DNA of 64,000 bases, taken from assembly GCF_000348745.1 (NCBI RefSeq), contig NC_020812.1, positions 1 through 64,000 of the forward strand. The letters are read 5' to 3'. Below the pieces are notes generated by a model, which was not told the DNA's origin, searched no databases, and saw only the letters and a list, made by a program, of their open reading frames with translations. This document shows positions 24,950 to 35,191 of this stretch, piece by piece (position 1 is the stretch's first letter; every line of letters starts with the position of its first letter). This stretch comes from Micavibrio aeruginosavorus EPB. Lineage in GTDB: Bacteria; Pseudomonadota; Alphaproteobacteria; Micavibrionales; Micavibrionaceae. Both the position numbers and the translations under genes were made by a program.

Positions 24950-24993
24950 CGAACGACGACTATGCATTAAAACCCAAACCCAAGGAGACGATC

Positions 24994-25536
24994 ATGACTA
25001 TTCAACCTGTAAATCCGGATACCGCCACGGGCCGTGTTGCTGAATTGCTGTCCGGGGCGAAAGCCAAGCTGGGCATGGTGCCGAACATGTTCCGCGTCAT
25101 CGCCAACGCCCCCAAAGTGCTGGAGGGGTATTTTGCCTTCTCCGGCGTTGTTGGCAACACGCTGAACGGCAAAGCCCGCGAACAATTGGCCATCGCCTTG
25201 GCCAGCAGCAATGATTGCGGCTATTGCCTGAGCGCCCACACGGCGCTGGGTCGCATGGCGGGAATTGGCGCGGATGATTTGCGCTCCGCCCAAAGCGGCA
25301 CGGTGTCGGACCCGAAAACCCAGGCGATGATCGACTTCGCCCTGGAGGTCAACCGCACCCATGGCGAGAATATGCAGTCCGGCGTCGCCGCCGCCCGTGC
25401 TGCGGGCCTCAGCGATGAAGAATTGCTGGAAATCATCGCCAATGTCGCGCTGAACATTTTCACCAACGCGGTGAACGGCGTGGCGGAAACCGAGATCGAT
25501 TTCCCGAAGGTCGAAATCATCAAAAAAGCCGCGTAA
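24994..25536 (+). CDS. Carboxymuconolactone decarboxylase/AhpD-like protein
   Basis: The 180-residue helical protein belongs to the CMD/AhpD superfamily. The diagnostic CGYCLSAH gives redox Cys75 and Cys78 with His82, as in peroxidase-related AhpD-like enzymes; the later NVALNIFTNAVNGVAETEIDFP segment is also typical. It probably acts in the cytosol on peroxides or other electrophiles, though no partner such as AhpC is nearby. It lies 106 nt after the tetR-type gene. Its own leader holds operator 2, so it is probably the regulator's main target. Start ATG 24994 follows AAGGAGA at good spacing. Confidence 0.92.
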   Translation: MTIQPVNPDTATGRVAELLSGAKAKLGMVPNMFRVIANAPKVLEGYFAFSGVVGNTLNGKAREQLAIALASSNDCGYCLSAHTALGRMAGIGADDLRSAQSGTVSDPKTQAMIDFALEVNRTHGENMQSGVAAARAAGLSDEELLEIIANVALNIFTNAVNGVAETEIDFPKVEIIKKAA

Positions 25537-25548
25537 AATCAGCGGTTT

Positions 25549-27384
25549 CTAAACAGCAGACCCATCCGACGGAGCGCGTGAAAAGGCCACATTCATGCGC
25601 TCTTTCGCGTCCGCGCCTTGGTTGTTTTGCTGCATGTTTTTGTGCAGGCCCGTACCCGGTTCTGCCAGACGGCCCAGCCGGTCGAGATAGGTGCGCATGC
25701 TGGGCCGGGTGCCGGACGCCATTTCCAGCAGGATCAGCGGGCGGAAGCGGCCCGCTTGTGCAAACACACGGTCTTCGATGAAGGTGGCGTAGGGGCGCAA
25801 ATAATCGGCCAATGTTGCAGCATTTTGATCAAGCCCGGGCGTATCCCGTGCCAGCGCATCATGCAGGGCGCTGGCCGCAATCGCGCCCGTCTGGTACGCC
25901 CAGAAATAGCCCATTTGTCGGTCAAACCAATGGCTTTCCGCCACCATGAAATCATCCGGATCATGCGGCTGGCCGGTAAATTGCTGCATGGTCTCGGCCC
26001 AGAAGCGGGGCAGGTCGGCGACGCGCATCTCCTCATCCAGAATGCGGCGTTCGGCCAGCACGCGCCACGCCATATTGGGCGGCAGGGCCAGTTCGCTGGT
26101 GCCCCAGTTCATGTCGTGCGGGTCGGGCCGGGTGGCCAGAGCGTGTAAATTCTCCGGCGCCCATTCCGGCCCGTCTACGTGCAATATGCTGCGGATCAGG
26201 GGGGCGGTAATGGCGAAGAAGCGTTTTTTGTACCCCGCCTGTTCAAAAAACATCGCGGCGGCTTCGTGTGTGTTGTATCCGTTCACGCGGCCCACGGGCT
26301 GGGACTTCACCGCATCGGGCAGGCGGTTGAGGGCCAGTAAATACAGCAGATGGCCGCATTCATGCATGGCATTGCTCAGGCCCCGGATCACGTCATCTTC
26401 GTAACATTCGATGGCCAGTTTGATGCGGTTGGGCGTGCCCCAGCAAAACCCGTTGGGCAGGGTGGTAAAATCAATCTCGATATCATGATGGTCCAGCTGG
26501 GCTTGATCCCATCCGCCCGCATCCAGAAAGGCGTTCAGCACATGGCGGAATAATTTTTGCTGCAGCTCTTCCGCAACATCGGGCAGGGGCAAAGGCGGCG
26601 GCGCATCGCGCAATTCTTTCGCCAACCCCTGTAAATTATGGGGGTATCGCGTTTTTGCGGATTCAATGGCGCGGTCAATATCGCTGTTGCGCGTGTGCGG
26701 GTTCCATTCATCCAGCAACACCTCCGACACCGCCACGCCCAACCGTCGGGCGGGTTCGGCGGCCAATTGGCGGCGCAAGGAAAAGATGTTTTCAAGGATC
26801 GGTTGCTGCGCGGCCCATGCGGCGCGCGGCCCGTCGCGCTCGGACAGTTCAAACGTCTCCAGCCACTGGGATTCCGAGTGTTTCAACGCATCTTCCAGCG
26901 CATCAATCAATTCCGGATGGGTCAGGCCGGATGACAAATCATGCAACCGCCGCATTTCCTGTAAATTCGCCTGATCCCAGTCGGGCAGGGCGTTGGCAAT
27001 GCTATCGGCCTGATCCAGCAGGGTATCGACATGGTACCGGTCACTGTTGAGCAGGCGGAACTGGTTATGCCGGCGGCCCTTGATGTCGGCGACAATGGAA
27101 TCCAGCGCCTCGTTGGACGCCAGCCATTTTTCGGCCTGCAAAATATCGATCTGGTCGGATTCACTCTGCCACGCGCCAAAGATACGGCGCAGCCGGTCAT
27201 ACGCGGCCAGCCCGTCCTCCGGCGTTGGTGGTGTGCGGGTCAGCGCCAGCGTCGTCCGTTCCGGTTCCACCCCGAACAGGCGCAAAACATTCTCCGCCAC
27301 GCGCCGCCAGACGGCCCGCAGGAAAAAGATCGTCCGTGGTGTTTCATACGCGGAACGCATGGGGCTGATTGTCTTTGAAAACAT
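25549..27384 (-). CDS. Divergent M32-like metallocarboxypeptidase
   Basis: The 611-residue protein carries HECGH at 341-345, a zinc-binding HExxH, followed about 35 residues later by a NGYNTHEAAAMFFEQ segment resembling the HES block that supplies the third ligand in M32 (Taq carboxypeptidase) enzymes. Upstream, ETFELSERDGP and PNGFCWGTPNRI occupy the positions of other M32 blocks. Overall it is longer (M32 is about 500) and clearly divergent, with a 100-residue N-terminal extension. No signal peptide is evident. The ATG at 27384 is used; 27360 is an alternative. It is transcribed divergently from leuS, with about 90 nt between their starts. Substrate unknown. Confidence 0.7.
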   Translation of the reverse strand: MFSKTISPMRSAYETPRTIFFLRAVWRRVAENVLRLFGVEPERTTLALTRTPPTPEDGLAAYDRLRRIFGAWQSESDQIDILQAEKWLASNEALDSIVADIKGRRHNQFRLLNSDRYHVDTLLDQADSIANALPDWDQANLQEMRRLHDLSSGLTHPELIDALEDALKHSESQWLETFELSERDGPRAAWAAQQPILENIFSLRRQLAAEPARRLGVAVSEVLLDEWNPHTRNSDIDRAIESAKTRYPHNLQGLAKELRDAPPPLPLPDVAEELQQKLFRHVLNAFLDAGGWDQAQLDHHDIEIDFTTLPNGFCWGTPNRIKLAIECYEDDVIRGLSNAMHECGHLLYLLALNRLPDAVKSQPVGRVNGYNTHEAAAMFFEQAGYKKRFFAITAPLIRSILHVDGPEWAPENLHALATRPDPHDMNWGTSELALPPNMAWRVLAERRILDEEMRVADLPRFWAETMQQFTGQPHDPDDFMVAESHWFDRQMGYFWAYQTGAIAASALHDALARDTPGLDQNAATLADYLRPYATFIEDRVFAQAGRFRPLILLEMASGTRPSMRTYLDRLGRLAEPGTGLHKNMQQNNQGADAKERMNVAFSRAPSDGSAV

Positions 27385-27477
27385 TGAAAAAATGGATAAT
27401 GTGGTGCGGCATATGGCGTGGCGGTTTTGCCGGGGCGCGCCTGTTATGATTTATCCTGCATTATCAACGAGATAGCG

Positions 27478-30033
27478 ATGAGCAAATACAATATCCGCGA
27501 CACCGAAGCCAAATGGCGCAAAGTCTGGGAAGACCGCCAGTCCTTTGCCAGCGCGGAAGATCAGAGCCAGAAAAAATACTACGTGCTGGAAATGTTCCCG
27601 TATCCGTCGGGGCGGATTCACATGGGGCACGTGCGGAATTACACGCTGGGCGACGTTGTGGCGCGCTATCGCAAGGCGCAGGGGTTTAACGTCATTCACC
27701 CGATGGGGTGGGATGCGTTCGGCCTGCCGGCGGAAAACGCGGCGATGGAACGCGGCGAACATCCCGGCACATGGACCTACGCGAATATTGCGGTCATGCG
27801 CGACCAGCTGAAATCCATGGGCCTGTCGATTGATTGGTCCCGTGAGGTCGCCACCTGCCACCCCGGGTACTACAAACACGAACAGAAAATGTTCCTGGAG
27901 TTCTATCGCAAGGGCTTGGCCTATCGCAAAGAAAGCTGGGTCAACTGGGACCCGGTCGATAACACCGTTCTGGCCAACGAACAGGTGGTGGACGGCAAGG
28001 GCTGGCGCACCGGGGCCCCGGTGGAACGCCGCAAATTGTCGCAATGGTTCCTGAAAATCACCGATTACGCCGAAGATTTGCTGCAGGGGATCCAGACGCT
28101 GGATCGCTGGCCGGAAAAGGTCCGCATCATGCAGGAAAACTGGATCGGCAAGTCCCAGGGCCTGCAATTCAAATTCGACATGGTCGGCTCTGATCAGCAG
28201 ATCGAGGTGTACACCACCCGTCCGGACACGCTGTTTGGGGCGTCGTTCGTGGGCTTGTCCCCGAACCATCCGATGGCCGCGCAACTGGCCGGGCATCTGC
28301 CGGAATTTGAAGCCTTTATGGCCAAGGTGCAGCAAGGCGGCACATCCGAAGCGGCGATTGAACAGGGCGAAAAATTCGGTCTGGACACTGGTGCGCGGGT
28401 GAAACACCCGTTGATCCCGGGTGTGGAATTGCCGGTCTATCTGGCCAACTTCATCCTGATGGATTACGGCACGGGCGCGATTTTCGGCTGCCCGGCGCAT
28501 GACCAACGCGACTTTGATTTCGCAACAAAATACGGCCTGTCCATCACCCGCGTTATTGGCGCAGCCAATGGGGAAGAGGGCGATTTGCCGTACACGGGCG
28601 ATGGCGTTCTGGTCAATTCCGACTTCCTGAACGGTATGACCGTGGATGCAGCAAAATCCGAAGTGATCAAGCGGATGGAGGCAGATAAACGCGGCTTTGG
28701 CACCACGCAATATCGCCTGCGCGATTGGGGCATTTCACGCCAGCGGTACTGGGGTTGCCCGATCCCGATGGTGCATTGTGATGCGTGCGGCATCGTTCCG
28801 GTGCCGGATGATCAACTGCCTGTGACCCTGCCGGATGATGTGACGTTTGATAAACCGGGCAACCCGCTGGCGCACCATCCGACATGGAAAAATTGTGCAT
28901 GCCCGTCCTGCGGCAAGCCGGCGCAACGCGAAACCGACACGTTCGATACGTTCTTTGAATCCAGCTGGTATTTCGCGCGTTATTGCGACCCGCGCAACGA
29001 AAACGAGGCGTTTTCAAAGGAAAAAGCGGGCTATTGGCTCCCGGTCGATCAATATATCGGCGGGGTGGAGCATGCCGTGCTGCACCTTCTCTATTCCCGT
29101 TTCTTCACCCGTGCGTTGAAGGATTGCGGGTATCTTGATGTGGCCGAACCCTTCGCCGGCCTGTTTACGCAAGGCATGGTCACCCACGCCACGTACAAGG
29201 ATGCGGATGGCAAATGGCTGTTGCCCGATGATGCGGTCGAAGACGGCAAAGGCGGGTATAAACACGCCAAAACCGGCGCGCCCGTGACGCAAGGCCGCAT
29301 TGAAAAAATGTCGAAATCCAAGAAAAACGTGGTCGATCCGGAAGTGATTTTGGGCACCTATGGCGCCGATGCGGCCCGGTTGTTCATCCTGTCGGATTCC
29401 CCGCCGGAACGCGATCTGGAATGGACGGATGCCGGGGTCGAAGGGTCCTGGCGGTTCGTCAACCGTGTGCATCGTATGGTGGATGACGTGCTGGCGACGC
29501 TGCCAACCGCAAAAACACCCGCGCCGTCCGCCTTTGGCGATGCGGCAACCGCATTGCGCCGGGCATCCCACGGCGTGATGGCCGGGGTGGCGACGGATAT
29601 CGAAGCCTTCCATTTGAACAAGGCGGTGGCCCGTATTCGCGAACTGTCCAACACGATTGGATCGTTCAAGGCCAATGATGCCGCGGATCACTGGGCTGTG
29701 CGCGAAGCGGTGGAAACACTGGTTCAGTGCATGAACCCGATGATGCCGCATTTGGCCGAGGAATTGTGGGCCGCGCTGGGGCATGCCACCCTGCTGGTGG
29801 ACACGCCGTGGCCGAAGGCCGATCCCGCTTTGCTGCAATCCGATACCGTGACCATCGCGGTGCAGGTGAACGGCAAAATGCGCGCCACCATCACCTTGCC
29901 CAAGGATGCGGATAAAACGCATGCCGAACAAACCGCCCTGGCCGATGCCAACGTGCAAAAGGCATTGGAGGGCAAGGATGTGCGCAAAATCATCATCGTG
30001 CCGAACCGGATCGTCAATGTGGTTGTGGGCTAA
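27478..30033 (+). CDS. leuS: Leucyl-tRNA synthetase
   Basis: LeuRS charges tRNA-Leu and proofreads misactivated amino acids. From the ATG at 27478 the protein has 851 residues. The class-I HIGH motif appears as HMGH (48-51) inside [19 protein letters not shown], and KMSKS lies at 610-614. The connective editing domain sits between ([29 protein letters not shown]). The C-terminal anticodon and tRNA-binding domains are complete. ATG was preferred to the upstream frame start at 27418 because the extra residues are not conserved. The next gene's start overlaps the last 17 nt. Confidence 0.98.
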   Translation: MSKYNIRDTEAKWRKVWEDRQSFASAEDQSQKKYYVLEMFPYPSGRIHMGHVRNYTLGDVVARYRKAQGFNVIHPMGWDAFGLPAENAAMERGEHPGTWTYANIAVMRDQLKSMGLSIDWSREVATCHPGYYKHEQKMFLEFYRKGLAYRKESWVNWDPVDNTVLANEQVVDGKGWRTGAPVERRKLSQWFLKITDYAEDLLQGIQTLDRWPEKVRIMQENWIGKSQGLQFKFDMVGSDQQIEVYTTRPDTLFGASFVGLSPNHPMAAQLAGHLPEFEAFMAKVQQGGTSEAAIEQGEKFGLDTGARVKHPLIPGVELPVYLANFILMDYGTGAIFGCPAHDQRDFDFATKYGLSITRVIGAANGEEGDLPYTGDGVLVNSDFLNGMTVDAAKSEVIKRMEADKRGFGTTQYRLRDWGISRQRYWGCPIPMVHCDACGIVPVPDDQLPVTLPDDVTFDKPGNPLAHHPTWKNCACPSCGKPAQRETDTFDTFFESSWYFARYCDPRNENEAFSKEKAGYWLPVDQYIGGVEHAVLHLLYSRFFTRALKDCGYLDVAEPFAGLFTQGMVTHATYKDADGKWLLPDDAVEDGKGGYKHAKTGAPVTQGRIEKMSKSKKNVVDPEVILGTYGADAARLFILSDSPPERDLEWTDAGVEGSWRFVNRVHRMVDDVLATLPTAKTPAPSAFGDAATALRRASHGVMAGVATDIEAFHLNKAVARIRELSNTIGSFKANDAADHWAVREAVETLVQCMNPMMPHLAEELWAALGHATLLVDTPWPKADPALLQSDTVTIAVQVNGKMRATITLPKDADKTHAEQTALADANVQKALEGKDVRKIIIVPNRIVNVVVG

Positions 30034-31204
30034 AAACACCGCCCTGATCGGGCTTCTGACCCTGTTGTCCACGCCCGCTTTGGCTGGGCTGGAGCAGGGG
30101 CGCTGGTCCACGCCCGTGGGTGGTGATTTGGTACAGGTGTACCAGGTGCCCCCACGGCAAAGCACCTCCTTTGCCCTGAACCGCACGCATTACGATGTGG
30201 CGGACCAGATGTTCATTCTGGATATGGCGGAATTGCCCGGGCACGTGAACGAAGCCGCCCCACCCAAGCCCGAAGATTTGCGCCACATGGCCTTTTTGCT
30301 GCGCCTGAATACGCAGCAAAGCCAATGGCTGACAACCGAGCAGGGGCGCGATTTATTTAATGCGGATGTGGTGCCTCTGCCGCCATTTGGGGCGGCGTTC
30401 ACTCTGGCGCTGGATGATCTGCGGGCGGGTACAGCCGCCCCGGTCGAACAACCTTATGGCACGTTGGACCTGACGCCTGTGTTGCAGGAAGAGGCGCAAA
30501 AGCAAATGCGCCTGTGGCCACCGGGTATGGCGGAACAGGCCGGTGGGACCATCGGGTTTGATGTGCGTGATGATGCGGGGGCGGTGCTGGCATCGTTCCG
30601 CGCTGAATTTATTGATACGCCGCTGGCTTATCGCGGGGCGTGGTCGCCGGATGGGCGCTGGGTGTTCCTGCCCTTGCCGCAGCGGGCGAAAACCGAATGG
30701 GTTGCGGCGATGGGGGCGTTTGCCACGCGCGATATTCTGGTCTTGGGCCCGTTTGAAACCACCCGGTCCCGCGATGCCATTCGCATGGAATTGCGTGACC
30801 GCGCGGCCAAGGAAGGGCGCACCAGCCGGACCGCCGATTTTGCGGCCGGTAAGATCAGCGCCGATGAATTTTTTGGCCCCGCTTTGAATGATGCGCGGGC
30901 GCGGGTGCAACGCTGTGCCGATCTGCGGGATGCAATCGGCCCGATTTATGAACTCAGCATCAAAAATGCCAAGGATGCACGCCCGCTTTATCCGCCGGGG
31001 GATGGCGATCGCCTGCCCGTGGGCCAGCTTTTCACCCTGAAGCTGGATGCGGAAAAGGTGCGTGGTAAGGTGGTTGTGGCGGGGTTGGACCCGGCGGCGG
31101 CCCCGGCCATTGCGGCCTTTGCCGCGGATCAGGGCTGGACGAACGATGTCCAAACCGTCATGGTTCACACCACGGACGGGGTTTTGACGTTGAAATGCCC
31201 GTAG
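30017..31204 (+). CDS. Unknown exported protein downstream of leuS
   Basis: The 395-residue protein starts with a Sec signal peptide ([20 protein letters not shown]) and has a mature region of about 370 residues without membrane helices. Segments such as [18 protein letters not shown] and [20 protein letters not shown] look beta-rich, but I recognise no domain. The last third contains a short Cys-rich part ([10 protein letters not shown]). Starting at 30017 fits the signal peptide; the frame is open further upstream inside leuS but does not encode secretion features. It is co-directional with leuS, lptE and holA, so probably part of that transcript. Probably periplasmic or cell-surface. Confidence 0.68.
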   Translation: MWLWAKNTALIGLLTLLSTPALAGLEQGRWSTPVGGDLVQVYQVPPRQSTSFALNRTHYDVADQMFILDMAELPGHVNEAAPPKPEDLRHMAFLLRLNTQQSQWLTTEQGRDLFNADVVPLPPFGAAFTLALDDLRAGTAAPVEQPYGTLDLTPVLQEEAQKQMRLWPPGMAEQAGGTIGFDVRDDAGAVLASFRAEFIDTPLAYRGAWSPDGRWVFLPLPQRAKTEWVAAMGAFATRDILVLGPFETTRSRDAIRMELRDRAAKEGRTSRTADFAAGKISADEFFGPALNDARARVQRCADLRDAIGPIYELSIKNAKDARPLYPPGDGDRLPVGQLFTLKLDAEKVRGKVVVAGLDPAAAPAIAAFAADQGWTNDVQTVMVHTTDGVLTLKCP

Positions 31205-31244
31205 GGGGTTTGTGGTCGGAATGACAGGAATAGAGGAATAAGAC

Positions 31245-31814
31245 GTGCGCTTTTTTGGATTGATGCTGACCTGTGTTGTTCTGGCGCTGAGCGTGTCCGC
31301 CTGCGGGTTCCGGCCCATGTATGGCACGGCGGCGATCCCGTCCGGCGCGCGCGTGGCCCTGAACGATGTGGCCATCAGCAATATTCCTGATCGCTCCGGC
31401 CAGCAATTGCGCAACGCTTTGATGGATCGGTTTTATGCCGAAGGCCGCCCGGCTGATGCACGCTATCGCCTTGATATCGCGCCGATTTCTGAAGTAAAAA
31501 CCGAATTGGACATGACCAAAAGCGCCGATACAACCCGGGCCCAGCTGCGCCTGCGCACGACGATGGTGCTGGTCGATGGGGTGAGTGGGCAACCGGTGCT
31601 GGAGCGCGCTTTGTCCACGATCACCAGTTACAACGTTCTGGGCAGCCAGTTTTCAACCCGTGTGACCGAACAAAACGCGCGCGATAACGGCATCAATGAC
31701 CTGTCCCGCCAGATTGAACAGGCGGTGATCCTGTACATGAACCGCACCCCGCAACAAAAAACACCGTATGAGGCGCAAGCCGTTGACGGTGTGCGTTATA
31801 AAATCCTGCCCTAA
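31245..31814 (+). CDS. lptE: LPS-assembly lipoprotein LptE
   Basis: LptE plugs the LptD barrel in the outer membrane and aids LPS insertion. The 189-residue protein begins with a lipoprotein signal peptide ending in the lipobox SVSAC, so Cys20 would be lipidated. The opening CGFRPMYG is the usual LptE mature N-terminus, and AQLRLRTTMVLVD fits the family. The start codon is GTG at 31245. Location between leuS and holA is the standard alphaproteobacterial order, which supports the name. The C-terminus has a plain Pro/Gln-rich tail (RTPQQKTPYEA), as is common. Confidence 0.9.
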   Translation: MRFFGLMLTCVVLALSVSACGFRPMYGTAAIPSGARVALNDVAISNIPDRSGQQLRNALMDRFYAEGRPADARYRLDIAPISEVKTELDMTKSADTTRAQLRLRTTMVLVDGVSGQPVLERALSTITSYNVLGSQFSTRVTEQNARDNGINDLSRQIEQAVILYMNRTPQQKTPYEAQAVDGVRYKILP

Positions 31815-31823
31815 GATCCCGGT

Positions 31824-32849
31824 ATGAAACTCACCTTTCGTCAGATTGAACCCTTCGTCAAAGCCCCGGACCCTGCGGCCCGGGTGGTGCTGGTGTTCGG
31901 CCCGGACGAGGGGTTGATGAAGGAACGGGCCGCCCTGATCGGTAAAACGGTGGTGGCAGATTTGAACGATCCGTTCAATGTTGCGGTGTTGAACGCGGAT
32001 TCTCTGGGGTCTGACCCCGCGCGGTTGAATGACGAGGCGCGGGCCATTTCCATGATGGGCGGCAACCGCCTGATCCGCATCGAAAGCGGGGCGGACAGCT
32101 TGACCCCGTTGATCAAGGAGTATCTGGCCGACCCATCGCCCACGGCTTTGGTGGTGATTGAGGGGGGTGATCTATCCACCCGGTCATCCCTGCGTAAATT
32201 GGTCGAAAGTGCAAAAAATGCTGCGGCCTTGCCCTGCTATGTGGCCGAGGCACGGGATGTGTCCGGCCTGATCCGCGAAATGCTGCAGGATGCGGGATTG
32301 CGCATTGATAACGATGCCAATGCCTGGCTGGCGCAGCAATTGACGGGTGACCGCCTGTTGGCGCGGGCCGAAATTGAAAAACTGATCACCTATATGATCT
32401 CCGCCCCCGATAAATCCGTGCATCTGGATGATGTAATGGCCTGTTGTGGTCAGGGCGGGGCAAAATCGCTGGATGATCTGATTTTTGCGACCTTGGGCGG
32501 GGATACTGAAAGTGCCCTGCGCACCTTCCGCCAATTGCTGGATGAAGGCACGGCGATCATTGCCATGCTGCGGTCCCTGCAAAACCATGTCCGCCGCCTG
32601 CATCTGGCCCGCGTGGCGATGGATCAGGGTGCCAATGCGAAAGAGGCAATGGACAGCCTCAATCCCAAAGTGTTCTTCAAATGGGAAGATTCTTTCCGCG
32701 GCCAGTTGATGCGGTTCAGCGCCACGCGACTGGATACAATCATGCAACGCTTGATGCGGCTGGAAGCGGATTGCAAACAAACCGGCACGCCGGATGAACT
32801 GGTGACGGCGCAGGCCTTGCTGTCGATCAGTGCGGCAGCCAGACGCTAA
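31824..32849 (+). CDS. holA: DNA polymerase III delta subunit
   Basis: HolA is the clamp-loader wrench subunit that opens the beta clamp. The 341 residues show the family N-terminal half (VVLVFGPDEGLMKERAALIGK, then FNVAVLNADSL and EARAISMMGGNRLIRIESG), the middle AAA+-like fold (VARDVSGLIREMLQDAG) and the C-terminal collar helix region (QNHVRRLHLARVAM and ending in LLSISAAARR). The gene is nine nt after lptE and shares its strand, forming the common leuS-lptE-holA cluster. It ends before an inverted-repeat element and a bidirectional terminator. Confidence 0.93.
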   Translation: MKLTFRQIEPFVKAPDPAARVVLVFGPDEGLMKERAALIGKTVVADLNDPFNVAVLNADSLGSDPARLNDEARAISMMGGNRLIRIESGADSLTPLIKEYLADPSPTALVVIEGGDLSTRSSLRKLVESAKNAAALPCYVAEARDVSGLIREMLQDAGLRIDNDANAWLAQQLTGDRLLARAEIEKLITYMISAPDKSVHLDDVMACCGQGGAKSLDDLIFATLGGDTESALRTFRQLLDEGTAIIAMLRSLQNHVRRLHLARVAMDQGANAKEAMDSLNPKVFFKWEDSFRGQLMRFSATRLDTIMQRLMRLEADCKQTGTPDELVTAQALLSISAAARR

Positions 32850-32869
32850 TTTCCCCCTTTTTTTATTTT

Positions 32870-32945
32870 GTCATTCCCGTGAAAACGGGAATCCATACGG
32901 TGCGCCGGATAATCACTATGGATTCCCGCCTTCGCGGGAATGACG
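32870..32945. repeat. REP-like inverted repeat element 1
   Basis: GTCATTCCCG...CGGGAATCC and its inverse ATGGATTCCCGC...GCGGGAATGAC flank a 20-nt centre, 76 bp in all. A second copy is at 33681-33755, on the other side of the DUF3576-like gene. Confidence 0.85.
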
Positions 32946-32960
32946 ACTGAGGGGGCCAAC

Positions 32961-32991
32961 AAAAAGCCCCGCCATAACGGCAGGGCTTTTT
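32961..32991. terminator. Bidirectional terminator between holA and the DUF3576-like gene
   Basis: AAAAAGCCCCGCC (32961-32973) pairs with GGCAGGGCTTTTT (32979-32991) with one mismatch, with A and T runs on both sides. It can serve both convergent genes. Confidence 0.85.
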
Positions 32992-33036
32992 CTTTATTCT
33001 CCGATCATCTGGTCATCCGATGATCCGTTCATCCTC

Positions 33037-33582
33037 TTAATCCTTCGCCAGTTGCTCCACCCGCATCTGACGGGCGCGGGTCAGGATGGCGTCTTCGACC
33101 TGACGGCCGGTTTCAACGCTGGCCGGGGCATCGCGCCATTCATTGCCTTTACGCACCTGGCGGAAGACTTTGACCTGAATCCCGTCAGACCGCAGCTGGC
33201 GATCCAGGATAAAGACGTTCAGCTTGATGCGCTCGCCCGGTGTTTCCGGCGGTGTGTACCAATCGGTCAGGATCACGCCACCAAACGGATCGGCGCTGGC
33301 CAGCGGCATAAAGGACACGGTGTCCAACGCCGCACGCCACAGATAGCTGTTGACGGTGACGCCATCGGCCCCGGTCGTGTCGGCCTTCTTCTTGCCCAGC
33401 AGGCTGATGCCGCCATCGCCGAAGATGCTCTGCGTGTCGCTGTAAATGTCGTTCTGGTCCACTTTGGTGTTGCGGTCCATCCCTGTCGGGTATTTGGCCT
33501 CACCCTTCGGCACGGAAGAGCAGGCGGATACGGCCGCAACGGCCATCAAAGACAGGGTTAAAACCAGAAAACGCGATGTCAT
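33037..33582 (-). CDS. DUF3576-like lipoprotein
   Basis: The 181-residue product begins with a lipoprotein signal peptide and lipobox VSAC (residues 17-20), so it should be anchored in an envelope membrane. The mature sequence (FGDGGISLLGKKKAD, then a block beginning VNSYLWRAALDTVSFMPLAS) is a family I associate with alphaproteobacterial DUF3576 lipoproteins of unknown role. A conserved FGGVILTDWYTPPETPGERIKLNVFILDR core suggests a BamC-like fold, but that is only a suggestion. The start at 33582 follows AGAGG ten nt upstream. It is isolated between two REP-like elements, convergent with holA. Confidence 0.85.
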   Translation of the reverse strand: MTSRFLVLTLSLMAVAAVSACSSVPKGEAKYPTGMDRNTKVDQNDIYSDTQSIFGDGGISLLGKKKADTTGADGVTVNSYLWRAALDTVSFMPLASADPFGGVILTDWYTPPETPGERIKLNVFILDRQLRSDGIQVKVFRQVRKGNEWRDAPASVETGRQVEDAILTRARQMRVEQLAKD

Positions 33583-33680
33583 GCGGGAAAACCTCTTTAT
33601 ATATAAGAACGTGTCTGATGATTTAGCATGCGGGGCAGCAAGCCTCAAGCGCGGGGTTTTTGCCGCCTCTTTCCTTACCT

Positions 33681-33755
33681 GTCATTCCCGCGAAAGCGGG
33701 AATCCATTGTGACCATCCCCAAAATCCCATGGATTCCCGCTTTCGCGGGAATGAC
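33681..33755. repeat. REP-like inverted repeat element 2
   Basis: GTCATTCCCGCGAAAGCGGGAATCC and its inverse ending GGGAATGAC, 75 bp, same family as 32870-32945. Within each arm CCCGCGAAAGCGGG is itself a hairpin. Confidence 0.85.
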
Positions 33756-33990
33756 GATGGGGGGTGCTTTATTTTTATCTAATTGAAAAACAATGATAAT
33801 TTATCAATGTGGCAAAAAAATCACACCCGGGCCTCGAAATGTGGCTTCTTTGCACTTCTGTCGTTGAAAACCTGACCCTCCGGTGACATCCTTATGCCCA
33901 TACGTGCCGTCCGGCATGGGGATCAGTGCAAATTGATAACCTTGAATCCGAACGGATGCGATTTTTTGTGAAACTGGAGGAACTATCCAA
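33756..33990. other. Leader region of porin 1
   Basis: 235 nt with an AT-rich start (33770-33812) and a long gap before the porin start. CTGGAGGA (33972-33979) is its ribosome-binding site. I could not fix a promoter with confidence. Confidence 0.4.
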
Positions 33991-35097
33991 ATGAAAAATA
34001 TCCTGATGATGACCGTTGCTGTTGGTGCACTGGCTTTCGCTGCTGCTCCTGCAATGGCACAAGACGGCGGCGTTGATCTGAGCATCGCTGGCCACATGAA
34101 AGGTTACGTAACCTGGAACGACCAAGACGAAGCTGCTGGCCAGCCGGACGCTCGCTCGGTTGACATCCTGCGCGAAACCGAAATTCACTTCACCGGCGAA
34201 ACCACGCTGGACAACGGCCTGACCGTTGGTTTCCACACGGAACTGGAAGATGACCTGGGTGATGGCTTTGCTACGGAAGAAAGCTATGCTTACTTCGCTG
34301 GCAACTGGGGCCGCGTAAACTTCGGTGCTGAAGATGGCGCTGGCTACTTGCTGCAAGTTGCTGCTCCGTCCGCTGACTCCAACGTTGACGGCATCCGTCA
34401 GTACATCAGCGCGTTCAACACGACCGTTGCTGGCGTTGCTGCTGGTGCAACCGGCGCTCTGGACTATGACATGGCTCCGACGGCTGCTGCTGACAAAATC
34501 ACCTACATCTCCCCGAACTTCAACGGCTTCCAAGCTGGTGTGTCTTACACGCCGGACGTAGAAGATGTTGCTGGTACAGCTCTGGGTTCACGTTCTCTGG
34601 GCGTGTCCACGGATGATGTTGCTGACGCTCTGGGCCAAGCCTATGAAGGCGCTGTTCGTTACGAAGGTAACTTCGACGCGTTCCGTCTGGCCGTTGGCGC
34701 TGGTTATGCTCAAGTTGAAGTTGAGCAAGAAACCGCAGCTTCTGACGACGTTCAAACCTGGAACGTTGGCGCAAACGTTGGCTTCGGCGCGTTTAACGTT
34801 GGTGCAGTATACTTCGACGGCGAAAACACCGCCGGCACGAAAGATGCTGACACAGACGGTTTCGTTGTTGGTGTTGACTACACGACCGGCCCGTTCGTTA
34901 TCGGCGCTTCCTACTACAACGCTGACGACATCGACGGTGTTGCTAACGTAGACGCTGAGCGTTATTCCGGTGGCGTAACCTACAACTACGGCCCGGGCAT
35001 GTCCTTCCGTGGTTCCGTACACCACGTACAATATGACCAAGTTGGTGGCGACGTAGACGGTACGTCCCTGCTGCTGGGTACGCAAATCAACTTCTAA
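33991..35097 (+). CDS. Outer-membrane porin 1 (Porin_4-like)
   Basis: The 368-residue beta-barrel porin has a Sec signal peptide (MKNILMMTVAVGALAFAAAPAMA) cleaved before QDGG. The mature protein shows many short alternating strands, the RSVDILRETEIHFTGETTLDNGLTVGFH opening and an ending GTSLLLGTQINF with a C-terminal Phe, the outer-membrane assembly signal. It would form a diffusion pore, probably a trimer. Codon use is striking: Ala is mostly GCT, Gly GGT/GGC and Val GTT, unlike the GCG/GCC-rich neighbours, as in a highly expressed gene. A strong RBS and a terminator bracket it. Porin 2 is next. Confidence 0.92.
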   Translation: MKNILMMTVAVGALAFAAAPAMAQDGGVDLSIAGHMKGYVTWNDQDEAAGQPDARSVDILRETEIHFTGETTLDNGLTVGFHTELEDDLGDGFATEESYAYFAGNWGRVNFGAEDGAGYLLQVAAPSADSNVDGIRQYISAFNTTVAGVAAGATGALDYDMAPTAAADKITYISPNFNGFQAGVSYTPDVEDVAGTALGSRSLGVSTDDVADALGQAYEGAVRYEGNFDAFRLAVGAGYAQVEVEQETAASDDVQTWNVGANVGFGAFNVGAVYFDGENTAGTKDADTDGFVVGVDYTTGPFVIGASYYNADDIDGVANVDAERYSGGVTYNYGPGMSFRGSVHHVQYDQVGGDVDGTSLLLGTQINF

Positions 35098-35121
35098 TCT
35101 TCGGATTGGATGATGAATTGG

Positions 35122-35154
35122 GAAGGGGGGCCTCACGGCCTCCCTTCTTTTTTT
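35122..35154 (+). terminator. Intrinsic terminator after porin 1
   Basis: GAAGGGGGGCC (35122-35132) pairs with GGCCTCCCTTC (35137-35147) with one G-U wobble, then T7. Confidence 0.88.
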
Positions 35155-35191
35155 GTTGTGGTCACGGGGCTGTCTTTGATCTGTATCTAAA

